A stretch of 64,000 nucleotides of DNA. Origin: DASQFQ01 sp963730115. GTDB taxonomy: Bacteria > Actinomycetota > Thermoleophilia > Solirubrobacterales > Solirubrobacteraceae. Location of the stretch: assembly GCA_963730115.1 (NCBI GenBank), contig CAVSQM010000004.1, forward strand, positions 124,001 through 188,000, written 5' to 3'. This document shows, piece by piece, positions 17,758-25,275 of this stretch. Numbering within the stretch: the first letter of the stretch is position 1; every line of letters starts with the position of its first letter. Both the position numbers and the translations under genes were made by a program. The notes beneath the pieces were generated by a model. That model ran no database searches and was not told the DNA's origin. It saw only the letters and a program-made list of their open reading frames with translations.

Positions 17758-18255
17758 ATGGCCTTCACCACCACGTCGCGGCGCCCGGGCGGCGCCGTCG
17801 CCGCCGCGGCAGCCGGCTGGGCCGCCGCCGTGACGGCGGTGGCTGTCGTCGGCGGCCTCGCGACCGACACCTCCAGCGACTGGTACCGCGAGCTCGACCG
17901 CCCGTCGTGGCAGCCGCCCGGAGCGGTGTTCGGCCCGGTCTGGACCGTGCTCTACGTCCTCATCGCGGTGGCGGCGACGCTCGCGTACCGTGACGTCGGC
18001 GGCCCGCGGCGGCGCCTCGTGCTCGGCCTCTTCGCCGCCAACCTCGCGCTCAACCTCGCCTGGACCTGGATCTTCTTCCAAGGGCACGCCCCCGCCGCCG
18101 CCGGCGTCGAGATCCTCTTCCTGCTGGGGACGATCGTCGCCCTGATCGCGCTCGTCTTCCCGCACAACCGCACCGCCGCGATCGCTCTGGCGCCGTATGG
18201 CGCGTGGGTTGCGTTCGCCACGGCCCTGACGTGGGCCATCGCCGCACGCAACTGA
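17758..18255 (+). CDS. TspO/MBR family tryptophan-rich sensory protein
   Basis: This is a 165-residue integral membrane protein with five predicted helices, the TspO/MBR fold. The hallmarks are WYRELDRPSWQPPGAVFGPVW after the first helix and NLAWTWIFF in the fourth. Bacterial TspO proteins bind tetrapyrroles such as protoporphyrin IX and take part in stress or oxygen responses. The N-terminus is slightly longer than usual. No heme biosynthesis gene is adjacent, so the pathway link is not visible here. Confidence 0.9.
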   Translation: MAFTTTSRRPGGAVAAAAAGWAAAVTAVAVVGGLATDTSSDWYRELDRPSWQPPGAVFGPVWTVLYVLIAVAATLAYRDVGGPRRRLVLGLFAANLALNLAWTWIFFQGHAPAAAGVEILFLLGTIVALIALVFPHNRTAAIALAPYGAWVAFATALTWAIAARN

Positions 18256-18292
18256 CGCAACATCCCGAGGGGTTCGCGGCCTCTTAGTTGAT

Positions 18293-18665
18293 ATGAACCG
18301 CACGATCACGCTGGCCGCCCCGATGGCAGCCGTGCCCGATACCCAGCAGGAGGTCTTGGACCGCGCCATGCACGTCGGTCTCCGGACCGCTCTCGGCGTG
18401 CCGGCGATCGCGAGGCGGCCGCGGAGGTCGCCCAGGAAGTGGCGATCGTCGCGTTCCGCCGGCATGGCTCGCGGTGCAGGCCCGTGGCTATGACGACCTG
18501 CCCGCTGAGGCCCTGGCGCGCTTCGACGGCACCCACGTGGGCGCGCTCGAGCACGAGCCGCTCCGGGCGGCCCTCGCCGCTTCCGTCCGGGCGCTCCTGG
18601 AGGAGGGCGGGCACGCTGCCCTCCCGGCCGCCGCGGTCGCGGCGGAGCGACTCGTCGAGCTCTAG
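18293..18665 (+). pseudogene. Degraded locus: ECF-sigma-like start fused out of frame to an unknown C-terminus
   Basis: This stretch codes in three successive frames. From ATG 18293, VGLRTALG and then (after a shift near 18400) DREAAAEVAQEVAIVAFRR resemble region 2 of ECF sigma factors. After a second shift near 18460, WLAVQARGYDDLP, FDGTHVGALEHEPLRAALAASV and LLEEGG continue to a stop at 18665. The last part looks like the helical C-terminus of another protein, possibly a nucleotidyltransferase, which is a weak guess. The two parts do not make one recognisable family, so this may be a recombined remnant. The stop shares CTAG with the methyltransferase stop on the other strand. Confidence 0.4.
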
Positions 18666-19483
18666 CGCCGGGTGCCGACCGCGAGCAGGTACTCCTTGTC
18701 GAAGCGGGCGCGGTCGGCGTCGCCGTGGTTCCAGTCGTCGCAGAAGCGGTCCAGCGCCGCCACGAACTCGTCCTCGCGGCCGGTCCGGCGCGCGTTCGCC
18801 TGCACGGCGATCGTCGGCCCGTAGTTGGACCGGAAGTGCTCGCCGTAGTCGCGCGCGTGTGTGAAGGCGGTGATCTCGAGCGACTTGCGGTCGAGCGTGT
18901 GCAGGTCGACGCGGCCGCCGAACAGCCCGCTGAGGTGCTCCTCGCTGCCCCAGAACGGCGGCGGCTGCGCGCCCGGGGGCGGCGGCGGGGCGAACTCGCC
19001 CATCGTCCTGAACAGCGCGCCGAGCATGCCTTCGGGCGTCCAGCTCAGCAGCGCGAGGGTGCCGCCCGGCCGGCAGACACGCACGAGCTCGTCGGCGGCC
19101 TGCTGGTGATGGGGCGCGAACATCACGCCGATGCAGGACATGACGACGTCGAAGGACTCGTCGGCGAACGGCAGGTTCTCGGCATCGGCCTGGGCCCACT
19201 CGAGCTCCAGCCCCTCGGCTTCCGCGCGCTGACGGCCGACATCGAGCAGCTCGGGCGTGAGGTCGCTCGCGGTCACGTCCGCCCCGGTGCGCGCCGCGGG
19301 CAGCGAGGCGTTGCCGGTGCCGGCGGCGACGTCGAGCACGCGCTGGCCGGGGCCGATGCCGGCCGCGGAGACGAGCTCGGGCCCGAGCGGCAGCAGGAAC
19401 GTCTCGACCATGGTCGAGTAGTCGCCTGACGCCCACATGGTGCGATGGCGCACCTTCAGCTCGGCATCTTCGGTGGTGGACAT
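18662..19483 (-). CDS. Class I SAM-dependent methyltransferase (UbiE/Methyltransf_11 type)
   Basis: This is a 273-residue cytosolic methyltransferase. Motif I is VLDVAAGTGNASL, the acidic ribose-binding position is in TASDLTPELL, motif II is FDVVMSCIGVMFAPHH and motif III is CRPGGTLALLSW. The acceptor is unknown; small-molecule O-, N- or C-methylation is typical. An unusual proline run (FAPPPPPGAQPPPF) lies between motifs III and the C-terminal region. AGGAGGG sits 7 nt before the ATG at 19483. It lies upstream of, and in line with, the large LuxR-family regulator gene. Confidence 0.88.
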   Translation of the reverse strand: MSTTEDAELKVRHRTMWASGDYSTMVETFLLPLGPELVSAAGIGPGQRVLDVAAGTGNASLPAARTGADVTASDLTPELLDVGRQRAEAEGLELEWAQADAENLPFADESFDVVMSCIGVMFAPHHQQAADELVRVCRPGGTLALLSWTPEGMLGALFRTMGEFAPPPPPGAQPPPFWGSEEHLSGLFGGRVDLHTLDRKSLEITAFTHARDYGEHFRSNYGPTIAVQANARRTGREDEFVAALDRFCDDWNHGDADRARFDKEYLLAVGTRR

Positions 19484-19560
19484 CGTGGGCCCTCCTGGCT
19501 CGCCAACGGGGACGGCACGACGCTACCGCCACCACGCGCGCGCCCGCAAGGGGGAGCCCC

Positions 19561-19592
19561 CCTAGGTTGGACGCTCGGACCCCCTAACTTGG
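19561..19592. repeat. Imperfect direct repeat in the methyltransferase/LuxR intergenic region
   Basis: CCTAGGTTGG at 19561 and CCTAACTTGG at 19583 are 8/10 identical and spaced 22 bp apart, two DNA turns. The second copy overlaps the stop codon of the LuxR-type gene (19584-19586). A short GC hairpin (19550-19562) lies just beside them. The site could be an operator for the promoter of the methyltransferase gene, which starts at 19483 and reads away on the minus strand only if transcription initiates upstream of it, so the function is uncertain. Confidence 0.25.
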
Positions 19593-22184
19593 GCCCGCGA
19601 CCCCGAGCTCGCGCGCGGCGCTCGCCGCCTCGCGCCGCGAGCGCACACCGAGCTTGTCGAGCGTCGCGGCGACGTGGTGCTCGACGGTCCTCGGCGACAG
19701 GAACAGCCGCTGCGCGATCTCCGGGTTCGACAGGCCCTGCGCGACGAGCGCGAGGACCTCGAGCTGGCGGGCGGTCAGGCCGGCCGGGTTGGCGCGCGTC
19801 GCGGGCCGGGGCCCGCGCGGGACGTGCGTGACGCCGGCGCTGCGGAGCCGGGCGCGCCCGAGGGCGGCCACGGCGGTCGCGCCGAGCCGGTCGAGCAGCG
19901 CGATCCCCTCGAGCAGGTGCTCGGGCTCACCCGCGCCCAGGAGGGCCACGGCCTGCGAGTACGGCTCGCCCAGCTCCGCCCAGTGCCGTGCGGCGCCGGC
20001 CGCGTCGCCGGCGAGCTCGCAGGCGATCGGGAGCGGGCAGCGCTCCGCTGCAGCGGCCGGCAGCCCGCCGCGGAAGCGCCACAGCTCCAGCTCGCCGACG
20101 TCCCATTCGTGCCCGACATCGCGCGCGAGCGCGAGCGTGTCGCGCGTTGCGGCGTCGAGCGCCGCTGCATCCCCCGCCAGCCACGCGGCCTCCGCGCGGG
20201 CGCAGGCGATCGGCCTCAGCCGCTGGATCTCGCCGGTGGCGCGGGCCAGCTCCCAGGCCTCGTCGAGCTGCGTCTGCGCGCCGGGCTGCCCGCGGCGCAG
20301 GGCGACGAGCCCGGTGACCTCGAGCGCCGGGATCCGGGCGACCGCGTTCGCCAGCCGGGGCTGCGCCACCAGGCGCGCGGCGGCCGCGGCGGCGGCATCC
20401 CAGTCGCCCATCGCCAGGTCGATCAGGGCACGCGCCGCGACGAGGTACTCCACGTAGATGTTGAGCTCGCGCTCGCGGGCGAAGGCCAGGCCGCGCTCGA
20501 GCGCCTCCCGCGCGCGCTCATTGCGCCTGACGTCCTTGAGTTGCCAGGCCACGTTGACCATGGCTCGGCCGCCGTGCTCGTCGATCCCGCGGTCGATCGC
20601 CAGCGTCGCGGCGCTCTCGAGCAGCTCGAGGCCTGCGTCGAGGTCGGTCCGCGTGAGGGCCGCGCCGACGTTCGTCTGCGCGTGCACGAGCGTCTCGGCG
20701 TCGTCGAGCCGCTGCGCCAGCGCGATCGCCCGCCGGCCCCAGCGGAGTGCGTCGTCGTCGCGCTGCGACAGCATCGCCAGCTGCGAGCGGTTGCTGAGCG
20801 CCATCGCCAGCTCGCGGCTCTCCGGGAACGGCTCCAGCTGCTCGACCGCCTCGGCGGCGGCGCGCTCGGCGGCGGCGCCATCGCCCGACAGCCAGTGGAT
20901 CCGCGACAGCCAGCGCAGCGTCGCGCCGGTGGCCAGCGGCTCGCCGAGCTCTCGCCGGAGCGCGAGCGCGCGCTGCCGCGCGGACACGGCGCGCTCCGGC
21001 TGGTTGTCGTAGTAGGCCTCCTCGGACAGCAGCTCGAGCGTCGCCGCCCGCTCGCGCGTGGCGAGCAGGTGCTCGTACTCGAGCACGCGGATCAGCAGCG
21101 CCTCGGCTTCGCGATGCGAACGCGCCGCCACCGCATCGTGTGCCGCGTCGAGGCCGTGCCGCACGATCGCTTCCGGGTCGCCGGCCGCCCAGGCGTGGTG
21201 GGCGAGTCGGGCCGGCGTCGCCTCGTGGCGCTCGAGCTCGCGCAGCACCACCCGGTTCAGGTCATGGCGGCGCGATCCGGCCAGCGACTCCTCGACCGCC
21301 CAGCGGGCCAGCTCGTGACGGAAGCCGACCAGGTCGTGGTCGAGCGCGAGCAGGCCGCCGCGCTCGCACTCGGCGACCCCCGCATCGACCGACCCCGCGC
21401 ATCCCTCCAGCAACGACAGCGAGGGACGGGTGGGGAACACGCTGACCAGCTCGGCGACCGCCCGCGCCCTCCCCGAGAGGCGCGCGGCGCGCGCGAGCAC
21501 GGCATCGCGCACGCTGGCGGGCGTGCGCCCGGGGCCGCTCGCCAGCGCCTCGCGGACGAAGAACGGGTTGCCGCCCGTGATCGCGCGCAGGGCCGTCGCG
21601 TCGACGTCCGCGCCCGCGAGCAGCGAGACCGCGTCGACGCTCAGGTGCTCCAGCTCGAGCCGGTGCGTGAGGCCGGCGGGCGCTGCGGCCAGCGCCCGGT
21701 GCAGCGGGTGGTCGGGGCCGACCTCGTCGTCGCGGAACGACAGGACGAGCAGCGCCGGGAGGGTCTCGATGCGGCGGGCGACGTACGTGAGCACGTCGAT
21801 CGTCGCGTCGTCGGCCCAGTGGGCGTCCTCGACGATGCAGATCGTCGCGCCGGACCGGCTGAGCTCGTCGAGGACGAGCCGGGGTGCGTCGGCGCCGCCG
21901 GTCCCGAGCTCGGCGGCGAGCCGTGGCAGACCGCCGGCGATGTCGAGGAACGGGCCGAGCGGACGCGGCACCGCGAGGTCGTCGCACGCGCCGAACAGGA
22001 CACGCGTCGCGCGGCGCTCGGTGGCGACGAACGCCCGCACCAGGCTCGTCTTGCCGATCCCGGCCTCGCCGCTGACCAGCGCGACCCCGCCCTGCCCGGC
22101 CACGACCGCTCCGAACGCCGCCTCGAGCGTGGACAATGCCTCTTCACGCTCCAACAGCGCCGCCCCGAGATGCTCGCGGCCCAT
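19584..22184 (-). CDS. Large ATPase-LuxR (LAL-type) transcriptional regulator
   Basis: This is an 866-residue signal-responsive regulator. The N-terminal AAA/NTPase part has Walker A GEAGIGKT (39-46) and a Walker B-like ICIVEDAHWAD. A long helical, TPR-like middle region (about 300-780, rich in Ala/Leu/Arg repeats) follows. The C-terminal LuxR helix-turn-helix (GLTARQLEVLALVAQGLSN, then SPRTVEHHVAATLDKLGVRS) binds DNA. Such MalT/LAL regulators sense a small ligand and switch on metabolic or secondary-metabolite genes. ATG 22184 fits the usual start (LLEREEAL follows). The target genes are unknown; it sits downstream of the methyltransferase and divergent from a DHFR-like gene. Confidence 0.9.
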   Translation of the reverse strand: MGREHLGAALLEREEALSTLEAAFGAVVAGQGGVALVSGEAGIGKTSLVRAFVATERRATRVLFGACDDLAVPRPLGPFLDIAGGLPRLAAELGTGGADAPRLVLDELSRSGATICIVEDAHWADDATIDVLTYVARRIETLPALLVLSFRDDEVGPDHPLHRALAAAPAGLTHRLELEHLSVDAVSLLAGADVDATALRAITGGNPFFVREALASGPGRTPASVRDAVLARAARLSGRARAVAELVSVFPTRPSLSLLEGCAGSVDAGVAECERGGLLALDHDLVGFRHELARWAVEESLAGSRRHDLNRVVLRELERHEATPARLAHHAWAAGDPEAIVRHGLDAAHDAVAARSHREAEALLIRVLEYEHLLATRERAATLELLSEEAYYDNQPERAVSARQRALALRRELGEPLATGATLRWLSRIHWLSGDGAAAERAAAEAVEQLEPFPESRELAMALSNRSQLAMLSQRDDDALRWGRRAIALAQRLDDAETLVHAQTNVGAALTRTDLDAGLELLESAATLAIDRGIDEHGGRAMVNVAWQLKDVRRNERAREALERGLAFARERELNIYVEYLVAARALIDLAMGDWDAAAAAAARLVAQPRLANAVARIPALEVTGLVALRRGQPGAQTQLDEAWELARATGEIQRLRPIACARAEAAWLAGDAAALDAATRDTLALARDVGHEWDVGELELWRFRGGLPAAAAERCPLPIACELAGDAAGAARHWAELGEPYSQAVALLGAGEPEHLLEGIALLDRLGATAVAALGRARLRSAGVTHVPRGPRPATRANPAGLTARQLEVLALVAQGLSNPEIAQRLFLSPRTVEHHVAATLDKLGVRSRREAASAARELGVAGPS

Positions 22185-22291
22185 GCGCGGATCATTCCGC
22201 CGCAGCGGACGCCGCGCAACGTGTCGATATCGCCCCGCCCCGTTCGACGTCCATGTAGACCGCATCGACACAGGCCAGGAAAGGACCCACC

Positions 22292-22870
22292 GTGTCCGCA
22301 ACCGTTCTCTACATGTCCATGTCCCTCGACGGATTCATCGCCGGCCCCAATGAGCGCCCCGACAACGGCCTCGGCGACGGCGGGCTGCGCCTCCACGAGT
22401 GGTGGCCGCCGGCGTCCGCCGCCCCCGTCAACGCCCAGGTGGTCGACGAGTTCCTGGCCACCGGCGCGGTCGTCGCCGGCCGGGGGACGTTCGAGCCCGC
22501 GGGCGGCTGGGGCGGCGACCACCACGACGGCGTCCCGATCTTCATCCTCAGCCGCCGCGAGCCCGAGACCGAGCCCGGGCAGTGGCCGCTGGTCACCTAC
22601 GTGGACGACGTCCGGACCGCGATGTCCCAGGCCAAGCGGGCCGCGGGCGACAAGAACGTGCTGGTCCACGGTGCCGGGACCGCGCAGCTCGCGCTCGCCG
22701 CCGGCGTCCTCGACGAGCTCGAGCTCCATGTCATCCCGGTGCTCCTCGGCCAGGGACGCCGGCTCTTCGACCACCTCGACCCGGAGCACATCGAGCTGGA
22801 GCGCACCCGGATCCTCGAGGGCGAGGGCGGGGTCACCCACATGCACTACCGGGTCACAGCCCCCAGCTGA
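22292..22870 (+). CDS. Dihydrofolate reductase-like (RibD C-terminal domain) protein
   Basis: This is a 192-residue RibD_C/DHFR-like reductase. The start MSLDGFIAGPNERPDN is typical, followed by VVAGRGTFEPAGGW, KNVLVHGAGTAQLAL (NADPH loop) and LHVIPVLLGQGRRLFDHL. It is NADPH-dependent with unknown substrate. It has a GTG start with AGGAAAGGA about 10 nt upstream. It is divergent from the LAL regulator across about 107 bp, so that regulator may control it. It overlaps the convergent PPOX gene by 17 bp at the 3' end. Confidence 0.88.
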   Translation: MSATVLYMSMSLDGFIAGPNERPDNGLGDGGLRLHEWWPPASAAPVNAQVVDEFLATGAVVAGRGTFEPAGGWGGDHHDGVPIFILSRREPETEPGQWPLVTYVDDVRTAMSQAKRAAGDKNVLVHGAGTAQLALAAGVLDELELHVIPVLLGQGRRLFDHLDPEHIELERTRILEGEGGVTHMHYRVTAPS

Positions 22871-23198
22871 CGATCCGCTCGGGGTGGATGCGGATCAGCG
22901 GGGTGGGCAGTGCGATCGCCTCGCCCCGCCCGCGGACCTCGACCCCGCGCGGGCGCCACGGGTCCGTGCTGGCCAGGTCGTCGATCACGATCGCGGCTCG
23001 CCCGGTCCGTGCCACGTCGCGGAACTTCTTCGTCCGCTCGAGCTCGTGGCCGCCGATGTCGATCGTGTCGCGCACCGCGTTGTAGATCCAGGCGACTGGG
23101 ACCACGTGCGGCGTGCCGTCCGCGCCGACCGTGGCGACCCGGCCGAGCTGCTTCCCGCCCGCCAGATAGCGAAGCTCGTCCTCCCGGAAGACGCTCAT
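22854..23198 (-). CDS. PPOX-class flavin/F420-dependent family protein
   Basis: This is a 114-residue split-barrel protein of the pyridoxamine-phosphate-oxidase-like superfamily. The motifs LGRVATVGADGTPHVVPVAWIYN, IDIGGHELERTKKFRDV and WRPRGVEVRGRGE match the actinobacterial group of PPOX-class F420-dependent enzymes. It may bind F420 or FMN and reduce small molecules. The start is ATG 23198 after CGGGAGGA. It is slightly shorter than the usual 130-140 residues, but the core is complete. Confidence 0.82.
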   Translation of the reverse strand: MSVFREDELRYLAGGKQLGRVATVGADGTPHVVPVAWIYNAVRDTIDIGGHELERTKKFRDVARTGRAAIVIDDLASTDPWRPRGVEVRGRGEAIALPTPLIRIHPERIVSWGL

Positions 23199-23259
23199 CG
23201 GCCCCACATGCGCGCGCACAGTAGCTGCCACACGACGCGGGCTCGGCAATCGCGCTTGA

Positions 23260-23547
23260 ATGCCGTGCTTCCTTCCGGGTCGACGTCGTGACGCCAGCCC
23301 GGTCGCGCTCGGCCGTCCGAGCGAGGACTTCCAGTTCAACAGCGACGACCCGCTGCTCAACCCGTCGACCACAGGCGTCAACGTGCTCACCTACGCCGAG
23401 CCGGCCGCCGTCGAGCGCTCACGCGGCACGGTCACGATCGTGCTCGCCAACCCCGACGGGCTGCAGGCCGACGAGCACCCGTTCGCGCGGACCCTGCTGC
23501 GGAGCCTGCAGAGCCAGGGGGTGCGCCTGCGGGCAGTCGTGCTGTGA
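23260..23547 (+). CDS. Hypothetical protein, possibly a gene remnant
   Basis: The 95-residue frame has an arginine-rich, poorly protein-like first 20 residues, then a more convincing segment (FQFNSDDPLLNPSTTGVN, VTIVLANPDGLQ, HPFARTLLRSLQSQGVRL). No ribosome site precedes the ATG. It may be the 3' end of a lost gene; I recognise no family. It occupies the otherwise empty stretch between the PPOX and protease genes, in which I see nothing else. Confidence 0.35.
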   Translation: MPCFLPGRRRDASPVALGRPSEDFQFNSDDPLLNPSTTGVNVLTYAEPAAVERSRGTVTIVLANPDGLQADEHPFARTLLRSLQSQGVRLRAVVL

Positions 23548-23558
23548 GCTGAGGAGCG

Positions 23559-24485
23559 CTACTCGGCGAGGGTGACGCCGGCGAGCACGGCCTTGAAGGC
23601 CGGCACGTCGTCGAAGCGGTCGGGCATCTTCCCTTCGAGGATGTCCTCGTCGAGGAAGCGCTTCATCTCGTCGCTGATCGGCCGCTCGGTCCACGTCTTG
23701 GGAGACCAGAGGCGCTCCTGGTAACCGAATACCCGGTTCGCGGTCGCCTTCTCCCATTCCGTGCGCTGCTGGTCGAGGAGCTTCTTCGAGAGCTTGCCGG
23801 CGCGCACGTACGTGGTCAGGGTGCTGAGCGTCATCCACCACTGGGGGACCCGCTCACCGACGTACTCGGCAGCCGCCTCGGTCATGACGCGGTAGGGGTC
23901 GCTCACCTTCCCACCGCCCTGGAGCGGGGCGTCCGTGTAGTGGGCCATCGCATGGTCGATGAACCGCTTGACCTTCGGGTCGTCCGACTTCACGTCGAGA
24001 TAGGCGTGCATCGTCTCGTGGAAGATCGAGCCGGCGTCGCCGGCGAAGCTGATGGTCGCCGGGGTGGCGAAGTCGGTCCCGGCGATCTTGTCGAGGACCC
24101 CGGTCTTGAACTTGATCTCGTTCCACAGGGTGTCGGTCTCGTTCTCCTCGATGTCGCCCTCGGCGATCGTGTAGCGCTCGGCCACCGGGCCGAAGAGCGT
24201 CGTCGGCAGTCCCTTGGCGGCCGCGGACCCCACGAAGGCCTGGAACTTCTCCTTGGGCGTCTTGGGCCTCGCCACGGGTGGCGCGCCGGGCGGCGGTGGC
24301 GGCGCGGGGCTCGCCCCCGGCGCCGGGGCGGCGTGCTGGCGCGAGAGCGTCGCCACGACCGCCCGGTTGCCGGCCGTCCGCTGCAGGTCGAGCAGCGCCG
24401 AGGCGAGCCCGGCCGGCCCGCTCGCGGCCTCGGCAGGAGGTGCAGCCGTCGCCTCTGCACGCTCCTCGCCCGACCGTTCCCGCAC
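23559..24485 (-). CDS. Putative zinc metallopeptidase with an LQRTAGN leader (eCIS-cargo-like)
   Basis: This is a protein of about 308 residues. Residues 34-43 read LQRTAGNRAV, a motif found in N-termini of proteins associated with extracellular contractile injection systems (eCIS). A low-complexity Pro/Ala linker (51-74) follows, then a domain with HETMH at 156-160, the HExxH zinc-binding signature. EAAAEY at 203-208 can supply the third glutamate ligand of a gluzincin. There is no Sec signal. It has the shape of an injected or released protease effector. The start GTG 24485 was chosen because it places the motif as in the second such protein (50076-50919). The targeting role is inference; the protease call rests on HExxH and the helix pattern. 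Confidence 0.65.
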   Translation of the reverse strand: MRERSGEERAEATAAPPAEAASGPAGLASALLDLQRTAGNRAVVATLSRQHAAPAPGASPAPPPPPGAPPVARPKTPKEKFQAFVGSAAAKGLPTTLFGPVAERYTIAEGDIEENETDTLWNEIKFKTGVLDKIAGTDFATPATISFAGDAGSIFHETMHAYLDVKSDDPKVKRFIDHAMAHYTDAPLQGGGKVSDPYRVMTEAAAEYVGERVPQWWMTLSTLTTYVRAGKLSKKLLDQQRTEWEKATANRVFGYQERLWSPKTWTERPISDEMKRFLDEDILEGKMPDRFDDVPAFKAVLAGVTLAE

Positions 24486-24573
24486 GAGCAGCACCGTCCC
24501 ACCGAGGCCGGCCCGCGTCAATGCGCTCGCGGTCTCGGAAATGACGCCACCGGCGCATCTAGCCTCTGCGACC

Positions 24574-25266
24574 GTGCCGACGATCGGGGTGTTGCGCGAG
24601 GGCCCGCTGCACGCCGCGATCAAGGCGGCGCTGGTGGAGCCGGGCGACCGCCTCGAGGTGCCGGTCGGGCGGTACGTGATCGACCTCGTCCGCGCCGACG
24701 GCGAGCTCGTCGAGGTGCAGACGGGTGGCTTCGGGCCCCTCGGGCGGAAGCTCGATGCGCTGCTCGACGAGCACCGCATGCGGATCGTCTACCCGGTCGC
24801 CGCCGAGCGGCGGATCGTCCGGGTGGACGAGGACGGCCAGGTGCTCGGCGTCCGGCGGTCGCCGAAGCGCGCGACGGTGGTGGCGGTGTTCGACAAGCTG
24901 GTCGCGTTCCCGTCGCTGCTGACCCACCCGAACCTCACGATCGAGGTGCTGCTGCTGCGCGAGGACCACGTCCGCCGGCCGCAGCCGGTGACGACCCGCC
25001 GGCGCACGCGCGATCCGGGCGAGCGGCGGATGGTCGAGGTGCTGGACCAGGTGACGCTGCGGACGCCGGAGGACATCCTCGCGGCGCTGCCCGCGCTGCC
25101 GGTCGACCCGTTCAGCACACGCGAGCTCGCCGCCGTTCTGCACTGCAGCACCATGCTGGCCCAGCGCACGCTGTACTGCCTGCGGACGATCGGCATCGTC
25201 GAGCCGGCGGGGAAGCGCGGCCGCGCCCCGCTGCACGTACTCGCGGACCCGCCGTCCGGCGGGTAG
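24574..25266 (+). CDS. Conserved protein with PD-(D/E)XK-like motif and C-terminal winged helix
   Basis: This is a 230-residue protein. The segment VPVGRYVIDLVRADGELVEVQTGGF has the spacing of a PD-(D/E)XK nuclease core, with D in VIDLV and ExQ in VEVQ replacing ExK. The C-terminus (PFSTRELAAVLHCSTMLAQRTLYCLRTIGIVEPAG) looks like a winged-helix domain. I recognise it as a conserved family of unknown function in related bacteria. It could be a nuclease or a DNA-binding protein derived from one. GTG 24574 is divergent from the HExxH protein with 88 bp between them. Confidence 0.65.
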   Translation: MPTIGVLREGPLHAAIKAALVEPGDRLEVPVGRYVIDLVRADGELVEVQTGGFGPLGRKLDALLDEHRMRIVYPVAAERRIVRVDEDGQVLGVRRSPKRATVVAVFDKLVAFPSLLTHPNLTIEVLLLREDHVRRPQPVTTRRRTRDPGERRMVEVLDQVTLRTPEDILAALPALPVDPFSTRELAAVLHCSTMLAQRTLYCLRTIGIVEPAGKRGRAPLHVLADPPSGG

Positions 25267-25275
25267 GACGAGGGC

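Noticed and set aside
19674..23291. Very long plus-strand open frame opposite the LAL regulator
   Set aside because: High GC keeps antisense frames open. Its composition (Arg/Ala/Gly runs, no family motifs) is that of a shadow, and the minus strand has Walker A and LuxR signatures.
23559..24485. Calling this protein a bacteriocin or phage protein
   Set aside because: No phage genes, immunity gene or cleavage leader is visible nearby. HExxH plus the LQRTAGN motif supports only a protease effector.
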